IMG/VR virus record: IMGVR_UViG_3300034283_001774
Location: 62,001-126,000 of that record
Length of the DNA: 64,000 bases
Source: a virus
Reading direction: 5' to 3' (one strand)
Part shown: in pieces, positions 52,614 to 61,238 of the stretch
Layout of the letters: each line of letters starts with the position of its first letter
Numbering within the stretch: position 1 is the stretch's first letter
The notes under the pieces: model-generated
Databases searched by the model: none
What the model saw: only the letters and a program-made list of their open reading frames with translations
What the model was told of the DNA's origin: nothing
Position numbers and translations under genes: made by a program

Positions 52614-53360
52614 TTGAAAAAAACAAAAATATTAGTTACAGGCTTTCCACATACTGGCACATCTATTCTTAAATCTAAATTGGGAGAATGTTCCAATTTA
52701 TACGAAGTGCCTTTTGAAACCCCATTTGTAAGACCAGAAGATATACATTATTCTGGTGATAGAGAAAACATTTTAATAAAATACCCAATGCTACCAGTTG
52801 ATATAAGAGCTGGTGGTATTGCATATACAAGACATCCTGATTCTCGGTACTATGAATATACAATCATTATGGTAATTAGAAATCCTTGGAATGTATATAC
52901 GGGTATGATTAAGGCAGGGAGTACTCCTATGAATAATTTAACAGTGGATGGTGGTAATTCCGAATATCATTCTAAAGTGGAGGAATATGAAGTTGCTGCT
53001 GAATTATTTAGACAAGCTAGAGATAATAACTATCCAAATATATACACAATTAGATATGAAGATTTCTTTCCAAATAATTTTGAAAAGTTACGTGAACTTA
53101 TGGATACGTTAGAGTTGGATTATACGGAAGAAATTTTTACAAATCGTACAAAAGATTATATCCATTGGCCTAACAAGCATTATGCTAATATAAAAGACGA
53201 TGAAACCTATAAATCCGATAGGTACGCATATAGAACTTGGCAGATAAACCAATCGTTTCAAAATATGAATGGTGAAGTTGATATTCCAGAAGAACTTAAT
53301 AAAATTCTAACGGAATCCGATATAATAAAGGAGCTGGGATATTCGGACCCGCGTAATTAA
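52614..53360 (+). CDS. Sulfotransferase-like (P-loop, PAPS-dependent)
   Basis: 248 residues. TGFPHTGTSILKSKL is the 5'-phosphosulfate loop; VIRNPWNVYTGMI is the 3'-phosphate site (R-x-P); TIRYEDFFPNNFEKL is the late family motif. Such enzymes move sulfate from PAPS to sugars or proteins. The start is TTG at 52614; no ATG in-frame is close. Matched with the APS kinase at 45582 it could sulfate a glycan. Confidence 0.8.
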   Translation: MKKTKILVTGFPHTGTSILKSKLGECSNLYEVPFETPFVRPEDIHYSGDRENILIKYPMLPVDIRAGGIAYTRHPDSRYYEYTIIMVIRNPWNVYTGMIKAGSTPMNNLTVDGGNSEYHSKVEEYEVAAELFRQARDNNYPNIYTIRYEDFFPNNFEKLRELMDTLELDYTEEIFTNRTKDYIHWPNKHYANIKDDETYKSDRYAYRTWQINQSFQNMNGEVDIPEELNKILTESDIIKELGYSDPRN

Positions 53361-53425
53361 TTGATTTTCAATGACTTATGTAACTCATTGATTTCCAACG
53401 TATTATAACTTATTGATTTCCAATG
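53361..53425. repeat. Three copies of a TTGATTTTCAATG-type intergenic repeat
   Basis: TTGATTTTCAATG at 53361-53373, TTGATTTCCAACG at 53388-53400, TTGATTTCCAATG at 53413-53425 (27- and 25-nt spacing), each followed by ACTTA or TATTA. Related copies lie at 55743, 55781, and inverted at 62275 and 62300. Confidence 0.7.
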
Positions 53426-53449
53426 ACTTAAAAAATATTTCAAAAAATA

Positions 53450-53481
53450 TTTGGTGGTCTGAAAACTTCTTTGTATATTTG
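53450..53481 (+). promoter_or_regulatory. Bacteroidetes-type promoter before the VWA gene
   Basis: TTTGG at 53450-53454 and TATATTTG at 53474-53481, 24 nt apart. ATG at 53513. Confidence 0.8.
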
Positions 53482-53512
53482 GGTATATTCATTCAAAATT
53501 AAACCCCTTTAT

Positions 53513-55738
53513 ATGAGTTGGTACACAGATTTTAAGACAGGTACAAAAGACCACCTAGTTAGTGGCAAATCTAAAAAAAGTAAATCATATAGTTCTTATG
53601 GTAAATCTTCTTGGTGGATGGATGATTGGGATTATTCTGCTCCCGTATATTCATCTTATTCCACGAAGGAATTGGCTACAAAGAACTTGTATAAGTTAGC
53701 AGCACATCGTAGAGCGATTGCTAACTTCGTATCTATTGTAACAGGTCAATCTATACCTGTTAAGTTTTCTACCAAAGGTGATTCTTATACCGATGGTAAG
53801 GTAGTAACTATTTCCGCTAACATCGCTGAACCAAAGGAGTTTGACCCGGCGGTGGGTTTGGCACTTCACGAAGGTTCACACATTAAACTTTCCAACTTTG
53901 ACATATTGAGAGATTTGGAAATGGTAATCATTAGAATTATTGGTATTGAAGAATCCAAACGTTTAGATGAAATTTCAAATCAAAAGGGTGTTACATATTT
54001 CGCAGGTGTTGTGAAAGACATATTGAACTATGTAGAAGATAGAAGGATTGATAACTTCATCTACAAATCAGCACCCGGTTATAGAGATTACTATCGTTCA
54101 ATGTATGACAAGTACTTCAATGACCCTGCTATTGATAGGGGTATGAAATCGGATGAATTCACCGAAGAAAACTTTGAATCATATATGTTCCGTTTGATTA
54201 ACTTACATTCAAAGTTCAGTAAACCAAACGCGTTGAAACGTATGCCAGAAATTGCTAGGATTATTAAACTTAATGAGATTAGTAGATTGAAAACAACCGA
54301 AGATGCACTTAAAATAGCATTAGAAGTTTACGCTATTCTTATTGACGCAATCGAACCACTTACTCCACAACAACAACAAAAAGGACAAGGACAGGGTAGC
54401 GGTAATGGGCAAGCCGGTGAAGGTGAGCAAGAGGCTGGTGAAGATGATATTGAAGTTGATATGAGTGGCGATGATGGTGATAGTGAGAATGGTGATAATG
54501 AGAATGGTAGTGGTGATGATGGTGATAGTGATGTGAGTGGTGATGGTAACGAACCTGCCGAAGATGGTAAAGGTGTGAAGGGTAAGATTGTTATTAAACC
54601 TGGTAAAGGTAAAGGTAATGGTAAGCCGGCGGAAGGACGTTTATCTCAAAGACAGATTGATATTATTCGTAAGAAGATAGAAAAACAAAAAGAGTTCTTA
54701 CGTGGTAAGATTAAGAAAGCCAAAGTATCATCAACCGAAGCAAAACAATTGGAATCAATTGAAGAAGCTGGTGCAGAGATGAAAGTTGTAGCACAAGACT
54801 ATTATGGTAATGGTAATTCATTCAAAGGTATTGAGTGTGTTGTGGTTAAGAAGATGACTCGTAACTTAATGGAGCAAGAAAACTTCCCACTTACATCTAA
54901 ACGTTATAATAAGACTGAAGATACGATGTATGACCAATATTCTAAAGAAGTTGCCGAAGGTATTCGTATCGGCACATTGTTGGGTAAGAAAATGCAAGTT
55001 AGAGGTGAGAGTAGAGAAACTATCTTTAACCGTCAGCTTGTAGGTAAGATGGATAAGAGAATGGTATCATCGTTGGGTTATGGTAATGAGCACGTATTCT
55101 ATACTAGAGAGATTGATATGTTTAAGAAAGCTAACCTACATATTTCGGTAGATGCTAGTGGTTCAATGGGTGGTGAGAAGTGGAGAAAAACTATGACTAA
55201 CATCGTAGCATTGGCTAAGGCAGTGGATATGATTCCTAACCTTAATATTCAGATTAGTTTCCGTACAACAACCGGTGAGTTACCTTACATTGTATTGGCT
55301 TACGATAGTAGAGTTGATAAGTTTATGAAGGTTAAACAATTGTTTGGTTACTTACATCCAAACGGAACTACACCTGAAGGATTGTGTTTTGAGGCAGTGA
55401 TGAAACAAATGGTAGGTAGTAATGGTGAAGTTGATTCATACTTCCTAAACATATCGGATGGTGAACCTTACTTTCATGGAAAGGGTATGAGTTATAGTGG
55501 TAGTAATGCGGCTAAACATACTCGTAAGATGATGAAATCAATTGAAGGTATGGGTATCAAAGTATTGAGTTATTTCGTTAGTGATAGTAGTTACGAAATG
55601 GATGAAAATAGTAGTGGTTCAGCTAGAACATTCAAAGAGTGTTATGGACCTGCTGCTAGTTATATTAACGTAACAAATGTTAATGAGGTAGCACGTACAA
55701 TGAACCGATTATTTATGAGCAAACCACAAAATTCATAA
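53513..55738 (+). CDS. VWA-domain protein with HExxH motif, CobT-like
   Basis: 741 residues. An N-terminal ~280-residue domain contains HEGSH (119-123), an HExxH metal motif. A low-complexity acidic linker (~290-370, Gly/Asp/Glu/Asn) and a Gly/Lys stretch follow, then a C-terminal VWA domain with MIDAS DASGS (547-551) at ~540-740. This order, acidic linker then VWA, resembles the CobT subunit of cobaltochelatase, but the HExxH is not part of normal CobT. The start ATG is 53513 rather than an earlier in-frame one. Partner AAA gene follows with its own promoter. Confidence 0.83.
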   Translation: MSWYTDFKTGTKDHLVSGKSKKSKSYSSYGKSSWWMDDWDYSAPVYSSYSTKELATKNLYKLAAHRRAIANFVSIVTGQSIPVKFSTKGDSYTDGKVVTISANIAEPKEFDPAVGLALHEGSHIKLSNFDILRDLEMVIIRIIGIEESKRLDEISNQKGVTYFAGVVKDILNYVEDRRIDNFIYKSAPGYRDYYRSMYDKYFNDPAIDRGMKSDEFTEENFESYMFRLINLHSKFSKPNALKRMPEIARIIKLNEISRLKTTEDALKIALEVYAILIDAIEPLTPQQQQKGQGQGSGNGQAGEGEQEAGEDDIEVDMSGDDGDSENGDNENGSGDDGDSDVSGDGNEPAEDGKGVKGKIVIKPGKGKGNGKPAEGRLSQRQIDIIRKKIEKQKEFLRGKIKKAKVSSTEAKQLESIEEAGAEMKVVAQDYYGNGNSFKGIECVVVKKMTRNLMEQENFPLTSKRYNKTEDTMYDQYSKEVAEGIRIGTLLGKKMQVRGESRETIFNRQLVGKMDKRMVSSLGYGNEHVFYTREIDMFKKANLHISVDASGSMGGEKWRKTMTNIVALAKAVDMIPNLNIQISFRTTTGELPYIVLAYDSRVDKFMKVKQLFGYLHPNGTTPEGLCFEAVMKQMVGSNGEVDSYFLNISDGEPYFHGKGMSYSGSNAAKHTRKMMKSIEGMGIKVLSYFVSDSSYEMDENSSGSARTFKECYGPAASYINVTNVNEVARTMNRLFMSKPQNS

Positions 55739-55742
55739 CTGA

Positions 55743-55793
55743 TTGATTATCAACGAGTTACGAAAATCACTCCTAACTCGTTGATTTTCAACC
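55743..55793. repeat. Intergenic repeat copies plus a 10-bp stem
   Basis: TTGATTATCAACG (55743-55755) and TTGATTTTCAACC (55781-55793) are copies of the family seen at 53361. Between them CAACGAGTTA (55751-55760) pairs perfectly with TAACTCGTTG (55774-55783). The stem could act as a terminator or processing site between the VWA and AAA genes. Confidence 0.65.
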
Positions 55794-55815
55794 ACTTATA
55801 ACCCCAAAAAATAAA

Positions 55816-55847
55816 TTTGGTAGATTCAAAAAGATTTCGTATCTTTA
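55816..55847 (+). promoter_or_regulatory. Bacteroidetes-type promoter before the AAA gene
   Basis: TTTGG at 55816-55820 and TATCTTTA at 55840-55847, 24 nt apart. The shared TTTGGTAGATTC start matches the sites at 15253 and 47554. Confidence 0.7.
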
Positions 55848-55904
55848 CATAGTAAGATTGATAAGAAAGAAACATTTATTATTATATATTAAAACCCCTT
55901 AATT

Positions 55905-57110
55905 ATGGCAAAGCCTAATGTAGACAAAATGAGTAAACAAATCTTTAAAGTTGTAAAGATTGGCTCACATTTCAAACTAGCAAATACTGCTGGTAAAATA
56001 GTAGGTACACAAGGAATTGGTACTCCTACTCGTAAAAAAGCTTATGAAGCAGGTAAAGCACTTCGTAAGGTAGTTGGTAGTGGTGGTAAGATTCAATACC
56101 GCTTAACCGATATGACTGAATTTGATAACTTGGTTGCTCCATTGAAAAGTAACGCCGAAGTTAATGTAGAGAAGTTGGATAATCATAAAGAGATTACCGA
56201 TTTTATCCATAACGAATCGGTTAAACTTAAACCTGAAGGATTGGTTATTTCTGACTTAAAGTGGAAATACCTTATTCGTTCAGCTGTTAGAGCTAAGAAT
56301 ATTATGATGACAGGACCGGCTGGTTGTGGTAAGACATTAGCGGCTAAAGCACTTACCAAAGGCTTAAAGAGACCTGATTTCTATTTCAACCTTGGTGCAA
56401 CGCAAGATGCGAGAGCAACCCTAATTGGTAACACACACTTTGATAGTAAGAAAGGTACATTCTTCGCTGAATCTGCTTTCGTAAAAGCAATTAGTACTCC
56501 AAACGCTGTTATCCTATTGGATGAGTTGAGTAGAGCACATCCTGACGCTTGGAATATTCTAATGACTGTATTGGATTTGGGACAACGTTACCTTCGTTTA
56601 GATGAGGCTGTTGATTCTCCAATTGTTAAAGTAGCTGATGGTGTTACTTTTATCGCTACCGCTAACATTGGTGGTGAATATACTTCAACTAGAGTATTGG
56701 ATAGAGCGATATTAGACCGTTTCACTACAATTGAAATGGATGTGTTGAATGATGAGCAAGAGTTGAATCTCTTAAAGTATATGTATCCGCAAGTTAATGA
56801 AGAAGATTTGAAAGCAGTTGCTGAAATTGCTACTCACACTCGTGATATTGCAAAGACAGGTGATGGTAAACTTTCAACCGGTGTTTCAACTCGTGCTAGT
56901 GTAGAAACTGCTGGGTTGTTATACGATGGTTTCAGTTTGTTTGAAGCAGCTGAAATTAGTATGTTCCCATTCTTCTCTAACGATGGTGGTGTAGATAGTG
57001 AAAGAACGTATGTGAAGCAGTTGGTTCAAAAGTATATTAAGGATGATAAAGCTGATGAGGCATTATTCACCGAACCAACCGAAGATGATAGTGAGAAGAT
57101 TGTTTGGTAA
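55905..57110 (+). CDS. MoxR/CobS-like AAA ATPase
   Basis: 401 residues. Walker A is GPAGCGKT (137-144), Walker B VILLDELSRAHP, sensor 1 IATANIGG, arginine region AILDRF. The N-terminal ~95 residues are Lys-rich and of unknown fold. MoxR-type ATPases act with VWA partners, often to insert metals or remodel proteins; CobS acts with CobT in cobaltochelatase. It probably works with the VWA/HExxH protein. Confidence 0.87.
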   Translation: MAKPNVDKMSKQIFKVVKIGSHFKLANTAGKIVGTQGIGTPTRKKAYEAGKALRKVVGSGGKIQYRLTDMTEFDNLVAPLKSNAEVNVEKLDNHKEITDFIHNESVKLKPEGLVISDLKWKYLIRSAVRAKNIMMTGPAGCGKTLAAKALTKGLKRPDFYFNLGATQDARATLIGNTHFDSKKGTFFAESAFVKAISTPNAVILLDELSRAHPDAWNILMTVLDLGQRYLRLDEAVDSPIVKVADGVTFIATANIGGEYTSTRVLDRAILDRFTTIEMDVLNDEQELNLLKYMYPQVNEEDLKAVAEIATHTRDIAKTGDGKLSTGVSTRASVETAGLLYDGFSLFEAAEISMFPFFSNDGGVDSERTYVKQLVQKYIKDDKADEALFTEPTEDDSEKIVW

Positions 57111-57135
57111 TTTAAGGGGTTAAATCCAGACATAA

Positions 57136-57166
57136 GGTGGGTGGCTTCGGCCATCCACCATTTTTT
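57136..57166 (+). terminator. Rho-independent terminator after the AAA gene
   Basis: GGTGGGTGGC (57136-57145), a TTCG tetraloop, GCCATCCACC (57150-57159; one G-T pair) and then A and six T (57161-57166). A strong canonical terminator. Confidence 0.88.
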
Positions 57167-57187
57167 GTAAATCCCAAACCCAAAAAA

Positions 57188-57343
57188 ATGGAAAAGATTA
57201 TATTAGCAGATATGGAAAGTAATGGAATTTATTTTTCAGATGAAATTAAAAAAGAATTAGAAAAAGAAAGAGAGGAAATGTATTGTGAATACAGTGGATT
57301 ACTTTCGGTTAAAGCATACGAATATGTTAAAGAAGGCAAATGA
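57188..57343 (+). CDS. Hypothetical small acidic protein, 51 aa
   Basis: 51 residues, Glu/Lys-rich helix (KKELEKEREEMY). ATG at 57188 preferred to a longer upstream frame that would run through the terminator. Overlaps the folE start region by 20 nt. Confidence 0.65.
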   Translation: MEKIILADMESNGIYFSDEIKKELEKEREEMYCEYSGLLSVKAYEYVKEGK

Positions 57344-57950
57344 AAATGAGGTAGTTGATTCCTTTGAGAAAAAGAAAAGGATTAGAGATGCCGCTAAATA
57401 CTATGGCTTATTTTTAGAATCATTGGGATTTGATTATGAGGCTGACCCACAAACAATAGAAACTCCTTTGAGGGTAGCTAAAGCTTGGGTAGATGATTTA
57501 GTAAAAGGTAGTATGACTGAAGCACCGAATATAACTACATTCCCAAATGAAGAAGGGTATGATGGTATTGTTATTCAGACGGGTATCAAAGTGAACTCAA
57601 TGTGCGCACACCACAACTTACCGTTCTATGGTTATGCAGCTGTGGCTTATCTTCCTGAAAAGAATGTGATTGGATTGAGTAAGTTGAATAGGGTTGTTGA
57701 TTGGTTTAGTAGAAGGCCACAAATGCAAGAATCACTAACTGCACAAATACATAAGTTCTTAACTGATAAGTTAGAGTGTGAAAGTGTAGCTGTATCAATT
57801 AGTGGACATCACCTTTGTTGTGGTATGAGAGGTATTCAACATCCTGATTCTTTAATGACTACAAACAAATTTAGTGGAAGATTTTTGGATAGTGATAACT
57901 TGATTAGAGAAGAATTTATGAACGCAATTAAAATGAATAATTTAAAGTAA
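57324..57950 (+). CDS. folE: GTP cyclohydrolase I (FolE)
   Basis: Turns GTP into dihydroneopterin triphosphate. Zinc ligands are in NSMCAHHNLPF (Cys, His) and HHLCCGMRG (Cys); GLSKLNRVVDWFSRRPQMQESL is the central signature. The chosen ATG at 57324 gives 208 residues; an upstream GTG at 57285 is also possible. The product feeds folate or 7-deazaguanine; no QueD, QueE or QueC gene is seen here, so folate or thymidylate supply is the simpler reading. Confidence 0.92.
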   Translation: MLKKANENEVVDSFEKKKRIRDAAKYYGLFLESLGFDYEADPQTIETPLRVAKAWVDDLVKGSMTEAPNITTFPNEEGYDGIVIQTGIKVNSMCAHHNLPFYGYAAVAYLPEKNVIGLSKLNRVVDWFSRRPQMQESLTAQIHKFLTDKLECESVAVSISGHHLCCGMRGIQHPDSLMTTNKFSGRFLDSDNLIREEFMNAIKMNNLK

Positions 57951-57954
57951 TAAT

Positions 57955-58197
57955 ATGAAAGTAAATTTAAGCTTACTTAGCAAGATGAGGTCATTCATCG
58001 GATTTGAAATTGGACATAGTGGTTATTTAAAGAAAAACGATGAGGGATATCCTGTATTAGTAAGAACCATTGAATTCAGTTTGGGATTTCTATTCGGATG
58101 GGTATCATTTGAATTTAATAGTGGAAGACAAATTAATTTAGATGAAATAAATCAACAATTAAGAGAAGAAGTATTAAAAGGTAAAAAAATCGGATAA
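57955..58197 (+). CDS. Hypothetical protein, 80 aa
   Basis: 80 residues, mixed: MRSFIGFEIGHSGYLKK, a hydrophobic stretch FSLGFLFGWVSFEF, and a helical tail. Not recognised. One nt before the next tiny gene. Confidence 0.7.
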   Translation: MKVNLSLLSKMRSFIGFEIGHSGYLKKNDEGYPVLVRTIEFSLGFLFGWVSFEFNSGRQINLDEINQQLREEVLKGKKIG

Positions 58198-58198
58198 T

Positions 58199-58363
58199 AT
58201 GAATAAGGATACAACAAAAGATTGGATGGATAAGTTAGTGAAAAATTATCGCATACCAGAAGAACAACCCAAAGAAAAGAAAGAACCTGTAAAGTTACTC
58301 AAAGAGTCCCAACTTCGTATCATTATGGAGAGGGATAAAAAAGATTTGGTTAATAAGAAATAA
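58199..58363 (+). CDS. Tiny basic protein, 54 aa
   Basis: 54 residues, Lys-rich (EEQPKEKKEPVKLLKES). ATG at 58199 and stop at 58361-58363. The promoter of the next gene begins inside its 3' end. Confidence 0.6.
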   Translation: MNKDTTKDWMDKLVKNYRIPEEQPKEKKEPVKLLKESQLRIIMERDKKDLVNKK

Positions 58364-58376
58364 TTTCGTATATTTG
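58345..58376 (+). promoter_or_regulatory. Bacteroidetes-type promoter before the 58392 gene
   Basis: TTTGG at 58345-58349 and TATATTTG at 58369-58376, 24 nt apart, overlapping the end of the 58199 gene. ATG at 58392. Confidence 0.8.
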
Positions 58377-58391
58377 TATAAATTAATTAAG

Positions 58392-58655
58392 ATGAAAACA
58401 TTTAAAGATTTGGAATTCAACCCGCACCCTAATCACTTGGGTGGTGTTCAAGCTCGTATCTATTTTGATAATGGGTATGGTGCTAGTGTAGTTAAAACTC
58501 CACATACCTACGGTGGTGATATGGGATTGTATGAATTAGCGGTGTTTGGTAAGGATGGGCACATAGCATATGATACACCAGTTACTAATGATGTGGAAGG
58601 TTATTTGAGTGAAGATGATGTAACAAAAATATTGGAACAAATTCAAGAACTATAA
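58392..58655 (+). CDS. Hypothetical protein, 87 aa
   Basis: 87 residues: FKDLEFNPHPNHLGGVQARIYFDNGYGASV, then YGGDMGLYELAVF and an acidic tail. The beta-rich core looks folded but is not recognised. 1 nt before the next gene. Confidence 0.7.
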   Translation: MKTFKDLEFNPHPNHLGGVQARIYFDNGYGASVVKTPHTYGGDMGLYELAVFGKDGHIAYDTPVTNDVEGYLSEDDVTKILEQIQEL

Positions 58656-58656
58656 A

Positions 58657-59073
58657 ATGAAGTTATACAACAATAGTGATATGAGATTTGCAGGAACTAA
58701 AAGACAACAATATACATCGGAGAGAGTTCGTAAAATGAGAATGGAACGAGCACTTGTTAAGGCTAAAAAAGATGGTGTGAGTGATTCACAAGTACAAACC
58801 TATTTGGGTAAGTTACAAGCTGCCGGACATATGAAAGTGAGTGGTTTTAAGAAAATGAGTATTGATAGTAAACCGATGGGTATAGGTGTTCAACCTGATA
58901 CGGCATATCTTAAAACTATGAATGTAGAATTTGAGATGTATAATCAGCAGGGTATGAACGATAGACCACATTTTGCAGGGTATCTTCGTTCAGCATCGGA
59001 ATCAGATAAACAATATCAATTAAAAGGATGGTTCAATGAAGATGGTACAATCAGAATTGAACTTGTAAACTAA
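58657..59073 (+). CDS. Hypothetical protein, 138 aa
   Basis: 138 residues with a basic N-terminus (KRQQYTSERVRKMRMERALVK) and a beta-rich C-terminus (HFAGYLRSASES). Not recognised. The first half may bind nucleic acid. Confidence 0.72.
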   Translation: MKLYNNSDMRFAGTKRQQYTSERVRKMRMERALVKAKKDGVSDSQVQTYLGKLQAAGHMKVSGFKKMSIDSKPMGIGVQPDTAYLKTMNVEFEMYNQQGMNDRPHFAGYLRSASESDKQYQLKGWFNEDGTIRIELVN

Positions 59074-59077
59074 TATT

Positions 59078-59272
59078 ATGGCACAATGTAAATGTTGCAA
59101 AAGAGAAAAAGATTTAAGAATGGGTTATTGCTTTGATTGTGTTGAAGCCGAATCTATTATTGAAACAGGATTGGATATGTATGATTCCGAAATTGAAAAG
59201 GTGGATGGACTTACAAACGGAATGAGTAAGTTACAACATATTCTTAAAAATTATATTATTATTAATAAATAA
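59078..59272 (+). CDS. Small cysteine-cluster protein, 64 aa
   Basis: 64 residues: Cys at 4, 6, 7, 18 and 21 form a zinc-finger-like cluster (CKCCKRE, YCFDC); the rest is a helix. Function unknown. Confidence 0.68.
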   Translation: MAQCKCCKREKDLRMGYCFDCVEAESIIETGLDMYDSEIEKVDGLTNGMSKLQHILKNYIIINK

Positions 59273-59275
59273 ATT

Positions 59276-59767
59276 ATGGGATATAATCCTTATAGATGGT
59301 GGACTAAGGGTAGACCTAACAAACCACTAAAAGCAGAAGCACCATTGTTATTAAAAATACGAAATGGTGATTTTGATTATTCGTATATGTTCGGTGAAGC
59401 TAAAGAGATGAGAGATACTTCTCAAAAAGCATACGAACAGGCTTATAAAAATTATGGTGGTACTGACGAGAAGAATAGAGAACAGGCTGCATTAGAAGCA
59501 AGTAGAATGAAACGTATCAAATCTATTAAGTTAGAGTTGGAAGCTGCCAGAGATGAGGAAATGATATTGTGGAAATTGAGAATGGAATTAAAAAAGGAAT
59601 TCGGAAAGGATTTATGGGATAAGGCAATGGAGAGAAGTAGGGGGAAGGGAACGTTGGAAGATTTATATGAATGGTATCGTAAGAATAGCAGAGTAAAGAA
59701 CCCACAATCAATACAGGATATTCAGTTGAGAAAACCGAATACCAAAGGATTGGAATATTTATTCTAA
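59276..59767 (+). CDS. Hypothetical helical protein, 163 aa
   Basis: 163 residues, mainly a long charged helix (EASRMKRIKSIKLELEAARDEEM). The N-terminus YNPYRWWTKGRPNKPL is tryptophan-rich. Not recognised; could be a structural or assembly helper. Confidence 0.7.
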   Translation: MGYNPYRWWTKGRPNKPLKAEAPLLLKIRNGDFDYSYMFGEAKEMRDTSQKAYEQAYKNYGGTDEKNREQAALEASRMKRIKSIKLELEAARDEEMILWKLRMELKKEFGKDLWDKAMERSRGKGTLEDLYEWYRKNSRVKNPQSIQDIQLRKPNTKGLEYLF

Positions 59768-59780
59768 ATGAAACGTTAAT

Positions 59781-59981
59781 ATGAAAAATTTGATAAAACT
59801 AGATTCAATTAATGTATGGGTTGGACCGTTGGGTATTATGAATTGTGATGATAACGGCTTACCAATATTAGAAGAATCAAAAAGTTGGGATAATATAGAG
59901 CCGGAATGGTTTCAACAATTATCTAACGAAGATAAAGAAAAAATAAACACAATTATTAATAACAAAAACAACAAAGATTAG
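59781..59981 (+). CDS. Hypothetical protein, 66 aa
   Basis: 66 residues, acidic, with WVGPLGIMNCDDNGLPILEE and a tail of Asn/Lys. Not recognised. 2 nt before the next gene. Confidence 0.65.
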   Translation: MKNLIKLDSINVWVGPLGIMNCDDNGLPILEESKSWDNIEPEWFQQLSNEDKEKINTIINNKNNKD

Positions 59982-59983
59982 TT

Positions 59984-60262
59984 ATGGAAATCACAAAGAG
60001 CAGATTCGGACAAGAAAGAAGTATTGAAAGAATTAATCTAAACAAAGTGAGAGTTTTAGGTGAATCACAATTTGTTCGTAAATCAACAAATAAGAATGGT
60101 GATGTAACCCTATTTGATTTTGAAGGTGGACCTGCTTACACGTTAGGCGGTAAGTTATCATTTGAAAAAATGTTATGGAAAATCAATGGAATTGAACCAA
60201 TGGAAAGTGGTTATAAAGACTTGTATGAAGTGAACCTTCATATAGAACCAATTTGGAGATAA
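59984..60262 (+). CDS. Hypothetical protein, 92 aa
   Basis: 92 residues. RSIERINLNKVRVLGES and PAYTLGGKLSFEKMLWKING suggest a small beta barrel. Function unknown. 1 nt from its neighbour on each side. Confidence 0.68.
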   Translation: MEITKSRFGQERSIERINLNKVRVLGESQFVRKSTNKNGDVTLFDFEGGPAYTLGGKLSFEKMLWKINGIEPMESGYKDLYEVNLHIEPIWR

Positions 60263-60263
60263 T

Positions 60264-60455
60264 ATGGAATTAGACCCGATACAACAAGCGGAGTTGGACA
60301 GATTAAACAAAGCATTGGCTAATCAATCCATTCAGCCCGAAGATAAGAAGAAACTTACCCAAAAGAAATTCAATCCTAAAACGGGTGAATTGCAACTATT
60401 TGTTGATAATGGTAAGGGTGGTGTAAAGATGGCATCGGTGAATATCTTCGAATAA
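60264..60455 (+). CDS. Hypothetical protein, 63 aa
   Basis: 63 residues: helix (DPIQQAELDRLNKALAN) followed by a short beta hairpin (FVDNGKGGVKMAS). Not recognised. Confidence 0.63.
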   Translation: MELDPIQQAELDRLNKALANQSIQPEDKKKLTQKKFNPKTGELQLFVDNGKGGVKMASVNIFE

Positions 60456-60513
60456 CGAAATCCGAAGGATGAGTCGTAAGGGGAAAAATTTTTGATAGTT
60501 CATACTTATTGGT

Positions 60514-60609
60514 ATGAAACTATTATTACTAAAGATTGAAGCAGCCTTAATTACGTTTGGAATAGCGATGTATGAGTATTTCAAAGGTGGTAACAGGCCT
60601 TGGTATTAA
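60514..60609 (+). CDS. Possible tiny hydrophobic peptide, 31 aa
   Basis: 31 residues with a short hydrophobic helix (LLLKIEAALITFGIAMYEYF) and a PWY end. ATG at 60514 to TAA at 60607-60609. No other gene fits the gap between 60456 and 60629, but at this length it may be chance. Confidence 0.4.
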   Translation: MKLLLLKIEAALITFGIAMYEYFKGGNRPWY

Positions 60610-60629
60610 GAAACTAAAAATACAATAAT

Positions 60630-61040
60630 ATGGCATACGGAGAAAAGGTAATAGACCATTACCAAAACCCGCGCAATGTTGGTACGTTGGATAAAAGTAA
60701 ATCAACAGTGGGGACTGGGTTAGTTGGAGCACCTGAATGTGGTGATGTAATGAGACTCCAAATAGAGATTGAAGATGGAATCATAACCGATGCGAAATTT
60801 AAAACGTTTGGATGTGGTTCGGCAATTGCTGCATCTTCCCTAGCAACTGAATGGTTAAAGGGTAAGAGTGTGGATGAGGCGGCAAAGTTAGATAATATGG
60901 ATTTGGTTGAGGAATTATCTCTACCACCTGTTAAGATACATTGTTCGGTTCTTGCTCAAGATGCGGTTCAAGCTGCTATTAACGATTATAGAACAAAGAA
61001 TGGTTTAGAGCCATTACAATTTGAAGAAAAACTACACTAA
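60630..61040 (+). CDS. iscU: IscU-like Fe-S cluster scaffold
   Basis: 136 residues. Cys 37 and Asp39 (APECGDVM), Cys62 (FGCGSA) and Cys105 (HCSVLA) are the three ligand cysteines and the conserved Asp of IscU/NifU-N scaffolds. The protein assembles [2Fe-2S] or [4Fe-4S] clusters before handing them to targets. With the IscA-like protein at 61541 it makes a small phage Fe-S module; no cysteine desulfurase is seen here. Confidence 0.92.
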   Translation: MAYGEKVIDHYQNPRNVGTLDKSKSTVGTGLVGAPECGDVMRLQIEIEDGIITDAKFKTFGCGSAIAASSLATEWLKGKSVDEAAKLDNMDLVEELSLPPVKIHCSVLAQDAVQAAINDYRTKNGLEPLQFEEKLH

Positions 61041-61228
61041 TGAGAAGATTGTTTAGAAGCCGTTATGAGAAGAAAATAGCAGGTATATGTGGTGGGTTAG
61101 CACTTTATACAAATAGTGACCCATCGGTTTGGAGAATCGTTTTTCTAACCCTAATATTTGCACCCGTACCCGTTATTATGTTTTACTTTATAGCTTGGGC
61201 GATAATACCTAAACATCACGCATTATAA
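61040..61228 (+). CDS. PspC-domain membrane protein
   Basis: 62 residues. YEKKIAGICGGLALYTNSDPSVWRIVF is the PspC N-terminal motif, followed by a membrane helix (LIFAPVPVIMFYFIAWAII). PspC proteins answer to membrane stress in bacteria. Its ATG overlaps the iscU stop by one base. Confidence 0.83.
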   Translation: MRRLFRSRYEKKIAGICGGLALYTNSDPSVWRIVFLTLIFAPVPVIMFYFIAWAIIPKHHAL

Positions 61229-61238
61229 AATAAGAGAT

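Noticed and set aside
57324-57950. 7-deazaguanine DNA-modification pathway
   Set aside because: FolE alone is not enough; QueD, QueE, QueC and a transglycosylase are not in the window.
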